Assembly (NCBI GenBank): GCA_963838385.1
Contig: CAWIRE010000001.1
Location: forward strand, 620,001 to 684,000
DNA from: DAHUYF01 sp963838385
GTDB taxonomy: Bacteria; Pseudomonadota; Alphaproteobacteria; ATCC43930; CGMCC-115725
Length of the DNA stretch: 64,000 bases
Reading direction: 5' to 3'
A program made the translations under genes and the position numbers. The notes below the pieces were generated by a model, which had not been told where the DNA came from, ran no database searches, and was given only the letters and a program-made list of their open reading frames with translations. Shown piece after piece: positions 24,389 to 32,393 of the stretch. Numbering within the stretch: the first letter of the stretch is position 1; each line of letters begins with the position of its first letter.

Positions 24389-24820
24389 ATGACGACAGCC
24401 GCTCTCGATGCTTTCGACACAACGGTTCAGGAAACAAATCTTTGGCTCAGGACGCTCATGCAAGAGCTCCAAATCTATGATGGGGCGCATGCCTGGGCGC
24501 TTCTGGGAGCGACGCTGCACGCGCTTCGCGACCGTTTACAGCCGCAGAGCGCCGCCCATCTCGGCGCGCAATTGCCGATGCTCATTAGAGGTCTCTACTA
24601 CGAGCACTGGCCCGTCGCCGCCGCTCCGGTGAAGGAGCGCCACAAGGCAGCATTTCTTCAGCATCTCGCCGCGACCTTTCCGCCGGGCCCCGCCGCGGAT
24701 CCGGAGCGGGTGGCCCATGCGGTATTCGGCGTCATTCGTGAGAACATCGATCACGGCGCCGTTGAGAAGCTCGCTAAGCTCCTGCCCAAAGAGCTGCGCG
24801 ACTTGTGGAGCGCCGCGTGA
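24389..24820 (+). CDS. DUF2267 protein (second of tandem pair)
   Basis: 143 residues; the ATG at 24389 has a GGGG site eight bases upstream, better than the ATG at 24371. It matches the first copy in LLGATLHALRDRLQPQSAAH, LGAQLPMLIRGLYYEHW, but its C-terminal part is the fuller DUF2267 form with ERVAHAVFGVIRENI and LLPKELRDLW. That part also matches the broken copy at 3678-3770. Spacing of 72 bp from the first copy suggests cotranscription. Confidence 0.83.
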   Translation: MTTAALDAFDTTVQETNLWLRTLMQELQIYDGAHAWALLGATLHALRDRLQPQSAAHLGAQLPMLIRGLYYEHWPVAAAPVKERHKAAFLQHLAATFPPGPAADPERVAHAVFGVIRENIDHGAVEKLAKLLPKELRDLWSAA

Positions 24821-24927
24821 CCGGTCGACTGCGGGCAGAGCCGGGCAATGTGACAGCTGGAGAGAGATGGCATTTCCCGGCTCGGGAAGTCTATACTCTT
24901 AGGGAATCCGCTGTTCGTCTAGCGCGG

Positions 24928-25650
24928 TCAGCTCCGAACCTCGAGCCGGTTGACCACGCTGTCGACCCCCGAGACGCACCAAGCGTCTCGTTCAGCCGCA
25001 TCCCTGTCCGCTGCTGTCGGCACCGCACCTTCGAGCATCACGATCCGGTCTCGCACATCCACGCGAATGCCGGCTGCGTGAACGGTCGGGTCCCGGTCGA
25101 GCGCCAGCCGCACGGCACCTCCGACCAACTCGTCGCTGTCATCCTCGGCCGGACTCACGACCAGCTCGTCGACAACATTGCAGATTCCAGGGGTTTGCCA
25201 GCTGAGCACGCTTGCAAGCCGCCTTTGCGTGAGGCTGGGGGCTTCACCTTCCAGCGTGACGACGCCTTGTCGCACCTTGATGTCAATTCGACCGACAGCC
25301 GTAAGCGGTACCCGTACGGTTCTGAAGCCCCCCGGGATGGCCTCGCGGAGGGTGCAGCCGCCAAGCGTCGGCTCTTCCGTGAGTGCCTTGCGCAGAAGGT
25401 CGCGGATTTCACCGTCCGGCACGCTTGCTTTCGGCCGCACACGCAATTCATCGATCACAGTCGTTATCGAGGGTGTCGCGCCAGCGCGGACGATCGTGCG
25501 TCTTTTAGCCGCGATGCCGTCAACTTCTCCGCTCACCAGGAGCTCGCCATTCGCGAAGGCTAGCCGGATCGCTTGATGGTCGAAATCCACCCGCGGTTCG
25601 CCGTGAAGCGCCTGCCGCACCTCCCTCAATACAGCTTCGCTGTCGATCAT
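24928..25650 (-). CDS. Triple BON-domain protein (paralog B)
   Basis: 240 residues from the ATG at 25650. It is the same length and arrangement as the BON protein at 6344-7066: three BON units at about 5-70, 78-165 and 170-238, with shared landmarks such as GEVDGIAAKR versus GEVADIAAKK, GVVTLEGEAPSL versus GVVTLDGTVSGL, and a matching C-terminus (GVDSVVNRLEVRS versus GVDKVVNQIQLRA). No signal peptide is seen. Two FNR-type boxes lie upstream (25706 and 25794), the nearer 56 bp from the start. The ribosome site is weak. Confidence 0.85.
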   Translation of the reverse strand: MIDSEAVLREVRQALHGEPRVDFDHQAIRLAFANGELLVSGEVDGIAAKRRTIVRAGATPSITTVIDELRVRPKASVPDGEIRDLLRKALTEEPTLGGCTLREAIPGGFRTVRVPLTAVGRIDIKVRQGVVTLEGEAPSLTQRRLASVLSWQTPGICNVVDELVVSPAEDDSDELVGGAVRLALDRDPTVHAAGIRVDVRDRIVMLEGAVPTAADRDAAERDAWCVSGVDSVVNRLEVRS

Positions 25651-25705
25651 GGCCTGGATTCCCGAATCACAACTCGAATGATATGGACAACGGGCGCAGT
25701 CCGCA

Positions 25706-25719
25706 TTGATGTGGGTCAA
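25706..25719. promoter_or_regulatory. FNR-type box
   Basis: TTGATGTGGGTCAA, 56 bp upstream of the BON paralog B start on the minus strand. Confidence 0.68.
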
Positions 25720-25793
25720 GTCGGGCCCGCGCCTGCTTGCGCGAAGCGGCGAAGCTCACCGCGGCACGAGCGGATAGCTCGTCGCTGGCAGCG

Positions 25794-25807
25794 TTGATGC
25801 AGATCAA
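25794..25807. promoter_or_regulatory. FNR-type box
   Basis: TTGATGCAGATCAA, perfect half-sites, 88 bp from the box at 25706. Confidence 0.72.
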
Positions 25808-26148
25808 GGGGGCGAGCGGTCCCCGCCCACGCTACTCGTCCAGTTTCTTCCCTCTCGGCCCAGGATCCGGCGCTCTTGCAAAGGACCTCCTCCACCTCGC
25901 CCATCGCCCTTCCGCGAATGAGGGGCCTCCGAAAGCATTCGATTTTTCCCGCGCTTCGCTCGTCGAACGTTGACGAGCCGGCGCCGCAGATATCGGCCGG
26001 GCGCTGGAGATCGGTGCGGAAATCGTCAGCGGACCTCGACGACCGGACCTGACCGTTCACGAGGTCCCTTCGCATGACCGGCGCTCCGATCACGTCTGCG
26101 GGTGTCGATGGTACCACGCCGACGACTGAGTGCAGGTCCCGATCATTG

Positions 26149-26454
26149 TCAGGTCGACGTGCTGCCCTCGTGCAGAACCGGCGGGCCGAACTCCTGGAAG
26201 CGGAAGAGGCGAAAGATGCGGTGCCCGTCGAAATCGAGGACGCGGAGATCATCCGTCTCGCGCAGATCATGCGATACGATCTGGAAATGCCCTGCATAGC
26301 GCTCTTCGGCCAAGCTCAAGGGCACTTCGAATCCCACGAACTTCGTGATGCCCTTGATCTTAAGCTTTTCGACGAGCTGCGGGCTCTCGACCGATCCGTA
26401 TGAGGTCAAAATCAGCAAGGCTCCACTCGCGGTGAGCAGCAATATTGCCTTCAT
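26149..26454 (-). CDS. Small exported protein of unknown function
   Basis: 101 residues. The ATG at 26454 has AGGAG six bases upstream. A short N-terminal hydrophobic stretch (AILLLTASGALLILTSYG) looks like a signal peptide. The mature part reads KLKIKGITKFVGFEVPLSL, HFQIVSHDLRETDDLRVLDF and RIFRLFRFQEFGPP, an alpha/beta pattern of a small periplasmic domain. No family recognised. The FNR-type box at 26517-26530 lies 63 bp upstream. Confidence 0.65.
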   Translation of the reverse strand: MKAILLLTASGALLILTSYGSVESPQLVEKLKIKGITKFVGFEVPLSLAEERYAGHFQIVSHDLRETDDLRVLDFDGHRIFRLFRFQEFGPPVLHEGSTST

Positions 26455-26516
26455 TTCCATCTCCTACCGCCGGCTCTCAATCGGGCTCAAGTTCGACCCG
26501 AGGCCAATTGAAAGCA

Positions 26517-26530
26517 TTGATCGAGGTCAA
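26517..26530. promoter_or_regulatory. FNR-type box
   Basis: TTGATCGAGGTCAA, 63 bp upstream of the small exported protein gene (minus strand). Confidence 0.72.
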
Positions 26531-26587
26531 GGGACGCCGGCACTACCCCCGGCTCGTGGCAACGGCGCACGCGCAAAAACATCGCCT

Positions 26588-26601
26588 TTGAGCTGGATCA
26601 A
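26588..26601. promoter_or_regulatory. FNR-type box (one mismatch)
   Basis: TTGAGCTGGATCAA, 103 bp upstream of the plus-strand BON gene at 26704; 71 bp from the box at 26517. Confidence 0.6.
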
Positions 26602-26703
26602 GGCCCCCGGTCATGAGGTGGATTGAAATACGCGCGCAACGGATTGCCCGCCGGCGCATCGGGATACCGCCGCTGACGTGTTCTCGACGAGGAGGAGGCC
26701 TGG

Positions 26704-27369
26704 ATGAAGCCCGACGCACAACTCCAGAGCGATGTAGAAGCGGAGTTCGACTGGGACCCGAGCATCGATGCGCATGGGATCAAGGTAGCCGTCAAGAACG
26801 GGACAGTCACCCTGACCGGCTTCGTTCCGAGCTATCCCGACAAGACAGGCGCCGACGCCGCAGTGAAGCGCATCTCGGGCGTCCGGGCGGTGAGAAATGA
26901 TCTTGGCGTCAATCTGCCGGAGCCTGATTTCGAGCCCGACGACAAAATAGCACAGGACGCACATGCGATTTTGGCCGCCCAACTTCCACTGTGGGCCGAC
27001 CGCGTCACGGTCACCGTGACCGATCGCCGCCTAACCCTCGAAGGTGACGTTGAATGGCACTTTCAGAAGGAAGCCGCCGAAGCCGCGGTGGCCCGCGCGC
27101 GGGGTATCGAGGATGTGATCAACAAGATACGGATCGAGCCGCGAACGCCCCCAGTACGAGTGAAGGAAGAGATCGAACTCGCCTTGCGTCGGGCGGCCAC
27201 GCTCGAGGCGGGGGCGGTTATCGTCACGACGAAGGGCGGGGTCGTGACCCTCGAGGGAAAGACCCGGTCCTGGAATGAGCGAGCTGAGGTGGAGCGCGCG
27301 GCTTGGTCAGCACCCGGCGTCTGGAGCGTCGACAATCGGATGACCATCTCGGGCGAAGCCAGCCGGTGA
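26704..27369 (+). CDS. OsmY-like triple BON-domain protein
   Basis: 221 residues with GAGGAGG upstream of the ATG. Three BON repeats are visible at about 5-70, 80-148 and 150-218, each with a glycine-centred strand (VTLTGFVPSYPDK, LTLEGDVEWHFQ, VTLEGKTRSWNE). This is the classic OsmY arrangement but without a signal peptide. It differs in sequence and spacing from the two 240-residue BON paralogs. The divergent region upstream contains two FNR-type boxes, one for each gene. Confidence 0.87.
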   Translation: MKPDAQLQSDVEAEFDWDPSIDAHGIKVAVKNGTVTLTGFVPSYPDKTGADAAVKRISGVRAVRNDLGVNLPEPDFEPDDKIAQDAHAILAAQLPLWADRVTVTVTDRRLTLEGDVEWHFQKEAAEAAVARARGIEDVINKIRIEPRTPPVRVKEEIELALRRAATLEAGAVIVTTKGGVVTLEGKTRSWNERAEVERAAWSAPGVWSVDNRMTISGEASR

Positions 27370-27535
27370 ACGCTGGAAGGTCTAGAGGCTGCGGTGCGTG
27401 AGGGACCGAAATGCAGAGGACGGTGGTAACCGAAAAGTGCGGGGCGCTCCGCGGCAAGCGTGTCGTCCGCGGCCGAGAGGCGGAGTGCCGCCAGCATCAT
27501 GGAGTTGCGCCAGACCGTGCGGTGGCACCAATTTC

Positions 27536-28615
27536 TCAGCGCCCGGCGTCGCCCGCCCGCACGCTGCTCGTTGAGGCCGCAGCTTCCGGCCTGCTATCGA
27601 CATCGACGATGCCTACAAACGCCTCCTCAGCTTCGCGCCGCAGCCTATCTTCCTGGTCTCGATAGCGTGGCGAAAAATGAAAGGGCACGACCCGCTTTAC
27701 GCCAGCTCGGCGCGCGAGGGACCCCGCTTGAGCGGCCGTCAAGTGACGCTTGCGCGCCGCGATCTCTCGGTCCTCGTCCAAGAAGACGGCTTCTATGAAA
27801 AGTGTGTCGGCATTGCGGACGAGCTCGATGATCCCTGCCGCATTGCGCTCGTGATAGGAGGTATCGACGACATAGGCGAACGTTTCTCCAGGCCCGAGCC
27901 GAAACACCTCGGCCTTGAGGTCGCCGAGCGATAGGGTGGCCGCGCGCAGCCCGGCGCTCCCCTTCCGCAAAGCTGCAATCGGCGTATCATCGGGATCGCC
28001 TCGCCTCACCGCGCGCTTGGCATCTTTGAGCCATGGGCCGACGGCGAGCCCCATACGATCGAGGCGATCCTTCCACACATTGACCCGCTGTTTTTCCGCG
28101 AAGGCGAAAGCAAAACTCGGGATCCCATGGTCGAGCATCGTGCCGCGGATTTGGAAATCCTCCTCGTCGAGCAAGACACCCTCCGGCAAGTCGGACGGTG
28201 TTGCGCTGCGTCGGAGGAAGGCGTCGCGGCTATGGAATTCAGCGGCGTTGACCAGCTTCCGGCCGTCGAATTCCGCGACGGCGATCGCGAAATCGATCTC
28301 GTTCTCCGCCACGAGGTTCCAGGTGTAGGCGCCGAGCTTGTGCTGCACCCGATCGATGAAGCCGGGCGGCCCCACGAGGCGGAGAGCGGCCGGGCGGCCA
28401 AGGCAAACGCGCAGCAGACGGTCGAACCCGTTGAAGTGGTCCAGATGCGTGTGCGAGACAAAGGCGTCGCTTACGCGCAGGAGCTTGCGCCGCGGCACTG
28501 GCTGAAGATCGCCGAGGTCGAACAGCAGAGCCCGCCGGCCAAAACGGAAGTCGGCGAAAAGCCCCGGATCGCCGAAGGGCTCGTTGACAAGGCACGGCTC
28601 GACGAAGGACGCCAC
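27536..28615 (-). CDS. RNase Z-like metallo-beta-lactamase fold hydrolase
   Basis: 359 residues. The metal-binding motif SHTHLDHFNGFDRLL (HxHxDH) is present, preceded by LLFDLGDLQ and followed by AYVVDTSYHERN (Asp ligand) and VPFHFSPRY (histidine ligand). This order is that of the RNase Z/ElaC branch of MBL proteins, though an RNA substrate is not shown here. A C-terminal Ala/Ser-rich tail is probably disordered. The FNR-type box at 28719-28732 lies 104 bp upstream. Confidence 0.85.
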   Translation of the reverse strand: MASFVEPCLVNEPFGDPGLFADFRFGRRALLFDLGDLQPVPRRKLLRVSDAFVSHTHLDHFNGFDRLLRVCLGRPAALRLVGPPGFIDRVQHKLGAYTWNLVAENEIDFAIAVAEFDGRKLVNAAEFHSRDAFLRRSATPSDLPEGVLLDEEDFQIRGTMLDHGIPSFAFAFAEKQRVNVWKDRLDRMGLAVGPWLKDAKRAVRRGDPDDTPIAALRKGSAGLRAATLSLGDLKAEVFRLGPGETFAYVVDTSYHERNAAGIIELVRNADTLFIEAVFLDEDREIAARKRHLTAAQAGSLARRAGVKRVVPFHFSPRYRDQEDRLRREAEEAFVGIVDVDSRPEAAASTSSVRAGDAGR

Positions 28616-29012
28616 CGGCCGCCTCTCAAGCTTTTGGAAGGCTTTTCGCGCTGGCCGCTACGACCTGTGGCGCACCCGACGGGTCGAAGCACCTTGGAGG
28701 CAGCGCCGCTTGTTTGCATTGAGCCACATCAACGTCATGAAGTGGACGCCAGTAGGCGAGCAAGCCAACGCCCAACCTGAAGCGCCACCGGCGCGGTGCC
28801 GATCGTCACCCGCGGCGTCCGTTTCCCCGAGGTGGGCCAGCCAAATGGCGACGACAGGCCGTCAAGTATTTGGCGCCATTGATATAGCGCAATGCCTTCG
28901 CCCGAGGCGCCGCCCTATCATGATCTGTGGATATTCATGCTCCGGGAAGCCTTGGCGCGGCAGCTTCGAGGCTGATCCGATTGTTCCGCACTTGCAGACG
29001 GAGTACGAGACC
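28616..29012. other. Divergent intergenic region with FNR-type sites
   Basis: Between the MBL gene and the flavodoxin-like gene. It contains the box at 28719-28732 and a degenerate site TTGATATAGCGCAA at 28879-28892 upstream of the plus-strand gene. No other gene seen. Confidence 0.5.
28719..28732. promoter_or_regulatory. FNR-type box (one mismatch)
   Basis: TTGAGCCACATCAA, 104 bp upstream of the RNase Z-like gene (minus strand). Confidence 0.62.
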
Positions 29013-29621
29013 ATGAAACATCTGGTCGTTATCTGCCATCCGAGACGCAAGAGCTTCACGCAAGAGATCGGGCGCCGCTATGCGCAGGCGGTCGAAGCCT
29101 TGGGCAATGATGTGGTGATCCGCGACCTTTATGGTCTCCATTTCGATCCCGTCCTTGGCGAAGGCGAGCTGTTGGACGCGGAGGAGCGGCAGGTGCCGAG
29201 CGCGGTGCGCCGCGAGCAGCGCCATCTCGCCGCTGCGGGCGCGGTCGCCTTTTTCTATCCGCTCTGGTGGGCGTTCATGCCGGCGATGATGAAAGGATAT
29301 ATCGACCGCGTCCTCGCCTCCGGCTTTGCCTACGACATCAAGGATGACGAGATGGTGCCGCGTCTCTCCGGCAAAAAGGCGCTCATCTTCACCAGCTCGG
29401 GAGCCGACATGGCCTATCTGCGGCGCAGCAAGCAGTGGCGCTCGATGCGACTGCTCGAAGAGGATAATATCCTGTCGCTCTGCGGCGTCGAGCTGATAGA
29501 GCACGTGCATTTCGCGTCGGTTGTTCCGGATTTGCCCAAGCGATCGTTCGACAAGCATCTCGCCATCGTTGCCACAGCCGTACAGGCGCACTGGGGCAAG
29601 GTACCAGTCGCACAAGGATGA
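29013..29621 (+). CDS. NAD(P)H:quinone oxidoreductase, flavodoxin-like fold
   Basis: 202 residues from the ATG at 29013 (GGAG nine bases upstream). The FMN/FAD-binding features of the NQO/KefF family are present: LVVICHPRRKSFTQEIGR at the N-terminus, AFFYPLWWAFMPAMMKGYID around the flavin ring and KALIFTSSGAD. These enzymes make two-electron reductions of quinones and protect against radical formation. It is likely an FNR-type regulon member, though only a weak site precedes it. Substrate unknown. Confidence 0.87.
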   Translation: MKHLVVICHPRRKSFTQEIGRRYAQAVEALGNDVVIRDLYGLHFDPVLGEGELLDAEERQVPSAVRREQRHLAAAGAVAFFYPLWWAFMPAMMKGYIDRVLASGFAYDIKDDEMVPRLSGKKALIFTSSGADMAYLRRSKQWRSMRLLEEDNILSLCGVELIEHVHFASVVPDLPKRSFDKHLAIVATAVQAHWGKVPVAQG

Positions 29622-29720
29622 CGGCGACGATGGAAAGCTGCGAACCGCCTTATCAGGCTAGGGCCTCACACTGTGAGCTTGCGTCAGCAGGATCTGGTCG
29701 GGGATTAGGGGAGATCGCCC

Positions 29721-30122
29721 ATGACACTCAAGCGGCTTCTTAGGGTGCTTGGATGCGTGCTGTCGCTCTCGGCGCCGGCCCCTGCCCAGGCGCAGGACCC
29801 AGGACATGTCGGCGGGCACTTTGCAGACGGTCATGGCGGCTGGTCGGAGCATTATGGCTGGCACGGCGACCTCCGGCATTTCGATCACGGGCGCTGGCAA
29901 GGCGGACACTGGTGGCATGGAAATTACGCGGGGCGGCTCGGCTGGTGGTGGATCGTCGGCCCCGATTGGTATTGGTACCCAGAGGCGGTCTATCCATATC
30001 CGAACCCGCTTGTTCCATCCGGTCAAGCGCCCGGCTTCTGGTATTGGTGCGACGCGTACCAGCAATACTACCCCTATGTCGGCGCATGCCCGTCGGGATG
30101 GCGAGCAGTACCGGCTCAATAG
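29721..30122 (+). CDS. Secreted Trp/Tyr/His-rich protein
   Basis: 133 residues. A signal peptide is seen (RLLRVLGCVLSLSAPAPAQA, then QDPG). The mature part is very rich in Gly, His, Trp and Tyr: GHFADGHGGWSEHYGWHG, then GGHWWHGNY, DWYWYPEAVYPYPNP and a C-terminal FWYWCDAYQQYYPYVGACP with two cysteines that could form a disulfide. Similar proteins are frequent in alphaproteobacteria as hypothetical exported proteins; the function is unknown. An RBS (GGGGAGATCGCCC) precedes the ATG. Confidence 0.72.
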   Translation: MTLKRLLRVLGCVLSLSAPAPAQAQDPGHVGGHFADGHGGWSEHYGWHGDLRHFDHGRWQGGHWWHGNYAGRLGWWWIVGPDWYWYPEAVYPYPNPLVPSGQAPGFWYWCDAYQQYYPYVGACPSGWRAVPAQ

Positions 30123-30292
30123 CGTCTTCACCAAAACAGTTGTGATGCGAAAGCGGCCCGGTCAGCCAGCATGCCACTTGCTGTTCCACCCACAAACTCA
30201 GCCGCTGACAGGCAAGGGCATCGAACTCAGCCGCCAACGACTTTTCCTCGTGGCGCCGGGACGAAGCGTGACGGGCCGCCGACGTTTCATTC

Positions 30293-30306
30293 ATGATCTA
30301 AATCAA
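30293..30306. promoter_or_regulatory. Degenerate FNR-type site
   Basis: ATGATCTAAATCAA: the right half-site is perfect and the left half has one mismatch. It is 35 bp upstream of the small gene at 30341. Confidence 0.4.
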
Positions 30307-30340
30307 CGCCATGCCCTCACCGAACGGTGATTGTTGCTCG

Positions 30341-30532
30341 ATGACTGACGCGAGCAGCATCAAGGGGTGGCGCGCGCGGGCGAATGAGCTTCGCGCCATT
30401 GCGGATCAATTCATCATACCATCCGCAAAGGACGCACTTCGGCGGCTTGCGGCCAATTACGACAAGCGCGCGGATGACGCTGAGGCCCGACTGACTGGTC
30501 ATGCGTCGGCGGCGGGCAACGATACTGAATAG
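30341..30532 (+). CDS. Small helical protein
   Basis: 63 residues starting MTDASSIKGWRARANE. It is a two-helix charged protein (ANELRAIADQFIIPSAKDAL, then LRRLAANYDKRADDAEARL), resembling small conserved proteins of unknown function in alphaproteobacteria. An upstream ATG at 30311 is in frame but lacks a ribosome site. A degenerate FNR-type site lies just upstream. Confidence 0.55.
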   Translation: MTDASSIKGWRARANELRAIADQFIIPSAKDALRRLAANYDKRADDAEARLTGHASAAGNDTE

Positions 30533-30614
30533 CAATCGCTCAGAGCCGACAACGATGGTCGTCATCGCCGAGCTTATCTATCGGCGACATCTGACGCGCA
30601 TCACGCCGAAGCGT

Positions 30615-31118
30615 TTACCCTTGTCTTCCCTGCATGGAGGGCGCGCAGGCAAGCGCTCGCAGCAAATCGGCGCGGCTCACGATTCCGATCATGCGTCCCT
30701 CGCGCAGCACCGGCACCCTCTTGATACCGTTGGAGTCCAGGAGTTCGGCGACACGAGCGATCGGCGTGTCTTCTTCCACGGTGATCACGTCGCGGGTCAT
30801 GACATCCTTGGCACGCAAGCCGTGCCGCCTCAGGTATTCGAGGAATTCTTGGCTATGCGCGGCGTCCGCTTCAAAGAGGTCCAGCCACCAGGACCGTCGA
30901 ACGCCATTTTCACCGCCGCGCCTGCGGATTAGGTCGCTTTCGCTTACCATTCCCGCCAGCTGCCCACTCCCACCGACCACGGGGACCCCGCTGATGCGCG
31001 CCCGGAGCATCGCTCTAGCGACTTCGCTTAGCGGTGTTTCGGTCATGACGTAGATCACTGGCGACGTCATCACCTCGCGAGCTGTCGTCAGGCGCAGCTC
31101 CTTCAGGCCGGCAGACAC
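30615..31118 (-). CDS. CBS-pair protein with insert
   Basis: 167 residues with two CBS motifs (about 14-67 and 104-160): AREVMTSPVIYVMTETPL, GQLAGMVSESDLIRR, and KDVMTRDVITVEEDTPI, GMIGIVSRADLLRAL-type endings. Between them is an extra segment, RRSWWLDLFEADAAHSQEFL, as in many CBS proteins next to BON domains. The likely role is adenine nucleotide sensing. The FNR-type box at 31277-31290 lies 159 bp upstream. It is the last intact gene of the island before the recombinase remnant. Confidence 0.85.
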   Translation of the reverse strand: MSAGLKELRLTTAREVMTSPVIYVMTETPLSEVARAMLRARISGVPVVGGSGQLAGMVSESDLIRRRGGENGVRRSWWLDLFEADAAHSQEFLEYLRRHGLRAKDVMTRDVITVEEDTPIARVAELLDSNGIKRVPVLREGRMIGIVSRADLLRALACAPSMQGRQG

Positions 31119-31555
31119 AATCGCCTCCTTTCGCTAACCTCGGTGCCTGACGGCAGCACCGTCTCCGCGAAGTTCTTGGATACCAATTTCCATGCGCCAC
31201 CAAAATGCCTGAGGTGAACTCGCTCTCAGGCGCAGGCAACCGACATGCATTTTCGCCTTGAGCCGGGCAGTCGTCATTGATGCAGGTCAAGGCGAGGACG
31301 CGGCCCAAGCCGGAGCGTGATTGGCTCGCATCGGGGACACCAGTGATCTCGTTTACTCCGACAGCGGGCGACGTCGGCGGGGGTTGACAAGGCGCGGATC
31401 CGGCCGTCGATTGCCGCCCCGACAGTCGCCGCCCGTTCCAGGAGCGCCGCTCATCCCAGAGGCGTACGGCATCTGGAGATGCAGTGAGCGCATCGTCGAC
31501 GGCGCGGAGGAACCTGGAGCTGCACCTGTGGCTACAGCGCCCTAAGCGGCAGGCA
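31119..31555. other. Intergenic region at island edge
   Basis: 437 bp between the CBS gene and the recombinase remnant. Only the FNR-type box at 31277-31290 is recognisable. Confidence 0.5.
31277..31290. promoter_or_regulatory. FNR-type box
   Basis: TTGATGCAGGTCAA, 159 bp upstream of the CBS gene on the minus strand; the rightmost box in the window. Confidence 0.7.
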
Positions 31556-32284
31556 ATCAGCGAGCTCCATGTCGGGCTCAAAGGTGCAATGAATGCTTTG
31601 TTCCTGAAGGATCTTGCCCAGAAGATTCGGCGCGGCCTCGAGGGCCGCGTGCGTGCGGGTCGCTCGGGCGGCGGGTTGAGCTATGGCTACGACGTGGTCC
31701 GAGAATTTGATGCGCGGGGTGAGTCTCTGCGCGGTAAGTTGGCCATTAATGAAGCCAAAGCTGAGATCATACGTCGGATCTTCGAAGCTTATGCGAATGG
31801 GCAGTCGCCGCGCGCTATCGCCGCCGCGCTAAACGCTGACCGAGTTCCAGGACCGACGGCTAAGCCATGGGGTGCTTCGACCATTTACGGTAATTGGCGG
31901 CGCGGCACTGGAATTCTCAACCGAGCTTTATGCCGGCCGTCGCGTCTGGAATCGGCAAAAATTCATAAAAGAAACCGCTTGGCAGCAGGTGAAGCAGCGC
32001 CAGCAGCTGACCCGGCTTGCCGTTCTAAAAGATGAGGGGAATGTTCGCTCAGAACGCGCGCGGCGGCAGAGGCCGTCCGGGTCGAGGCGGCTGAGGTCCT
32101 CCGTGGTCTGATCCGTGAGATACGGCTCATTCCGGAAGAAGATCAACTTGAAATCGAGCTCGTCGGCGATCTTGCAGCGATCCTCGCCCTCACCAATAAA
32201 GGCCCCCGCCAAGCTGCCTCGGCGGGGGCCAAAATAACGCTGGTAGCGGGGGAGGGACTTGAACCCCCGACCTTGGGATTATGA
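31556..32284 (+). pseudogene. Large serine recombinase, truncated and frameshifted
   Basis: The reading begins inside the protein at ISELHVGLKGAMNALFLKDL, which normally follows the catalytic resolvase domain; that N-terminal domain with the catalytic serine is missing. The recombinase domain (GLEGRVRAGRSGGGLSYGYD, SPRAIAAALNADRVPG) runs to GNWRRGTGIL near 31915, then shifts by one base to TELYAGRRVWNRQKFIK. The zinc-ribbon region is largely deleted. The C-terminus (AAEVLRGLIREIRLIPEED, LVGDLAAILALT) returns to the first frame and ends LVAGEGLEPPTLGL, the last 14 codons being the antisense of tRNA-Met. It is an inactive relic of the element that integrated here. Confidence 0.85.
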
Positions 32285-32317
32285 TTCCCCTGCTCTAACC
32301 AGCTGAGCTACCCCGCC
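32241..32317 (-). tRNA. tRNA-Met (CAT anticodon)
   Basis: 77 nt including an encoded CCA. On the minus strand it begins GGCGGGGTAGCTCAGCTGGT, folds into a standard cloverleaf (GGCGGGG acceptor, GCTC/GAGC D-stem, GGGGA/TCCCA anticodon stem with loop ATCATAA, GGGGG-TTCAAGT-CCCTC T-arm) and ends CCCCGCTACCA. The CAT anticodon and the sequence fit elongator tRNA-Met. Its 3' end marks the right edge of the accessory island. Confidence 0.93.
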
Positions 32318-32393
32318 GCGGGAAGGCCCGGGTATAAGAAAAGCGTGGCGCCGCGTCAAGCAAGCGCCGGTCCCCCAAGGAGCGGAAAACCTC

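Larger units (their letters stand above)
25651..26148. other. Intergenic region with two FNR-type boxes
   Basis: About 500 bp upstream of the BON paralog B gene and downstream of the small exported protein. It has the boxes at 25706 and 25794. From 25810 to 26148 I see no gene or remnant that I can support. Confidence 0.5.

Noticed and set aside
32242..32284. The peptide LVAGEGLEPPTLGL as a true recombinase C-terminus
   Set aside because: These codons are the antisense strand of tRNA-Met. They are translated only because the relic runs into the tRNA, so they are not a protein feature.
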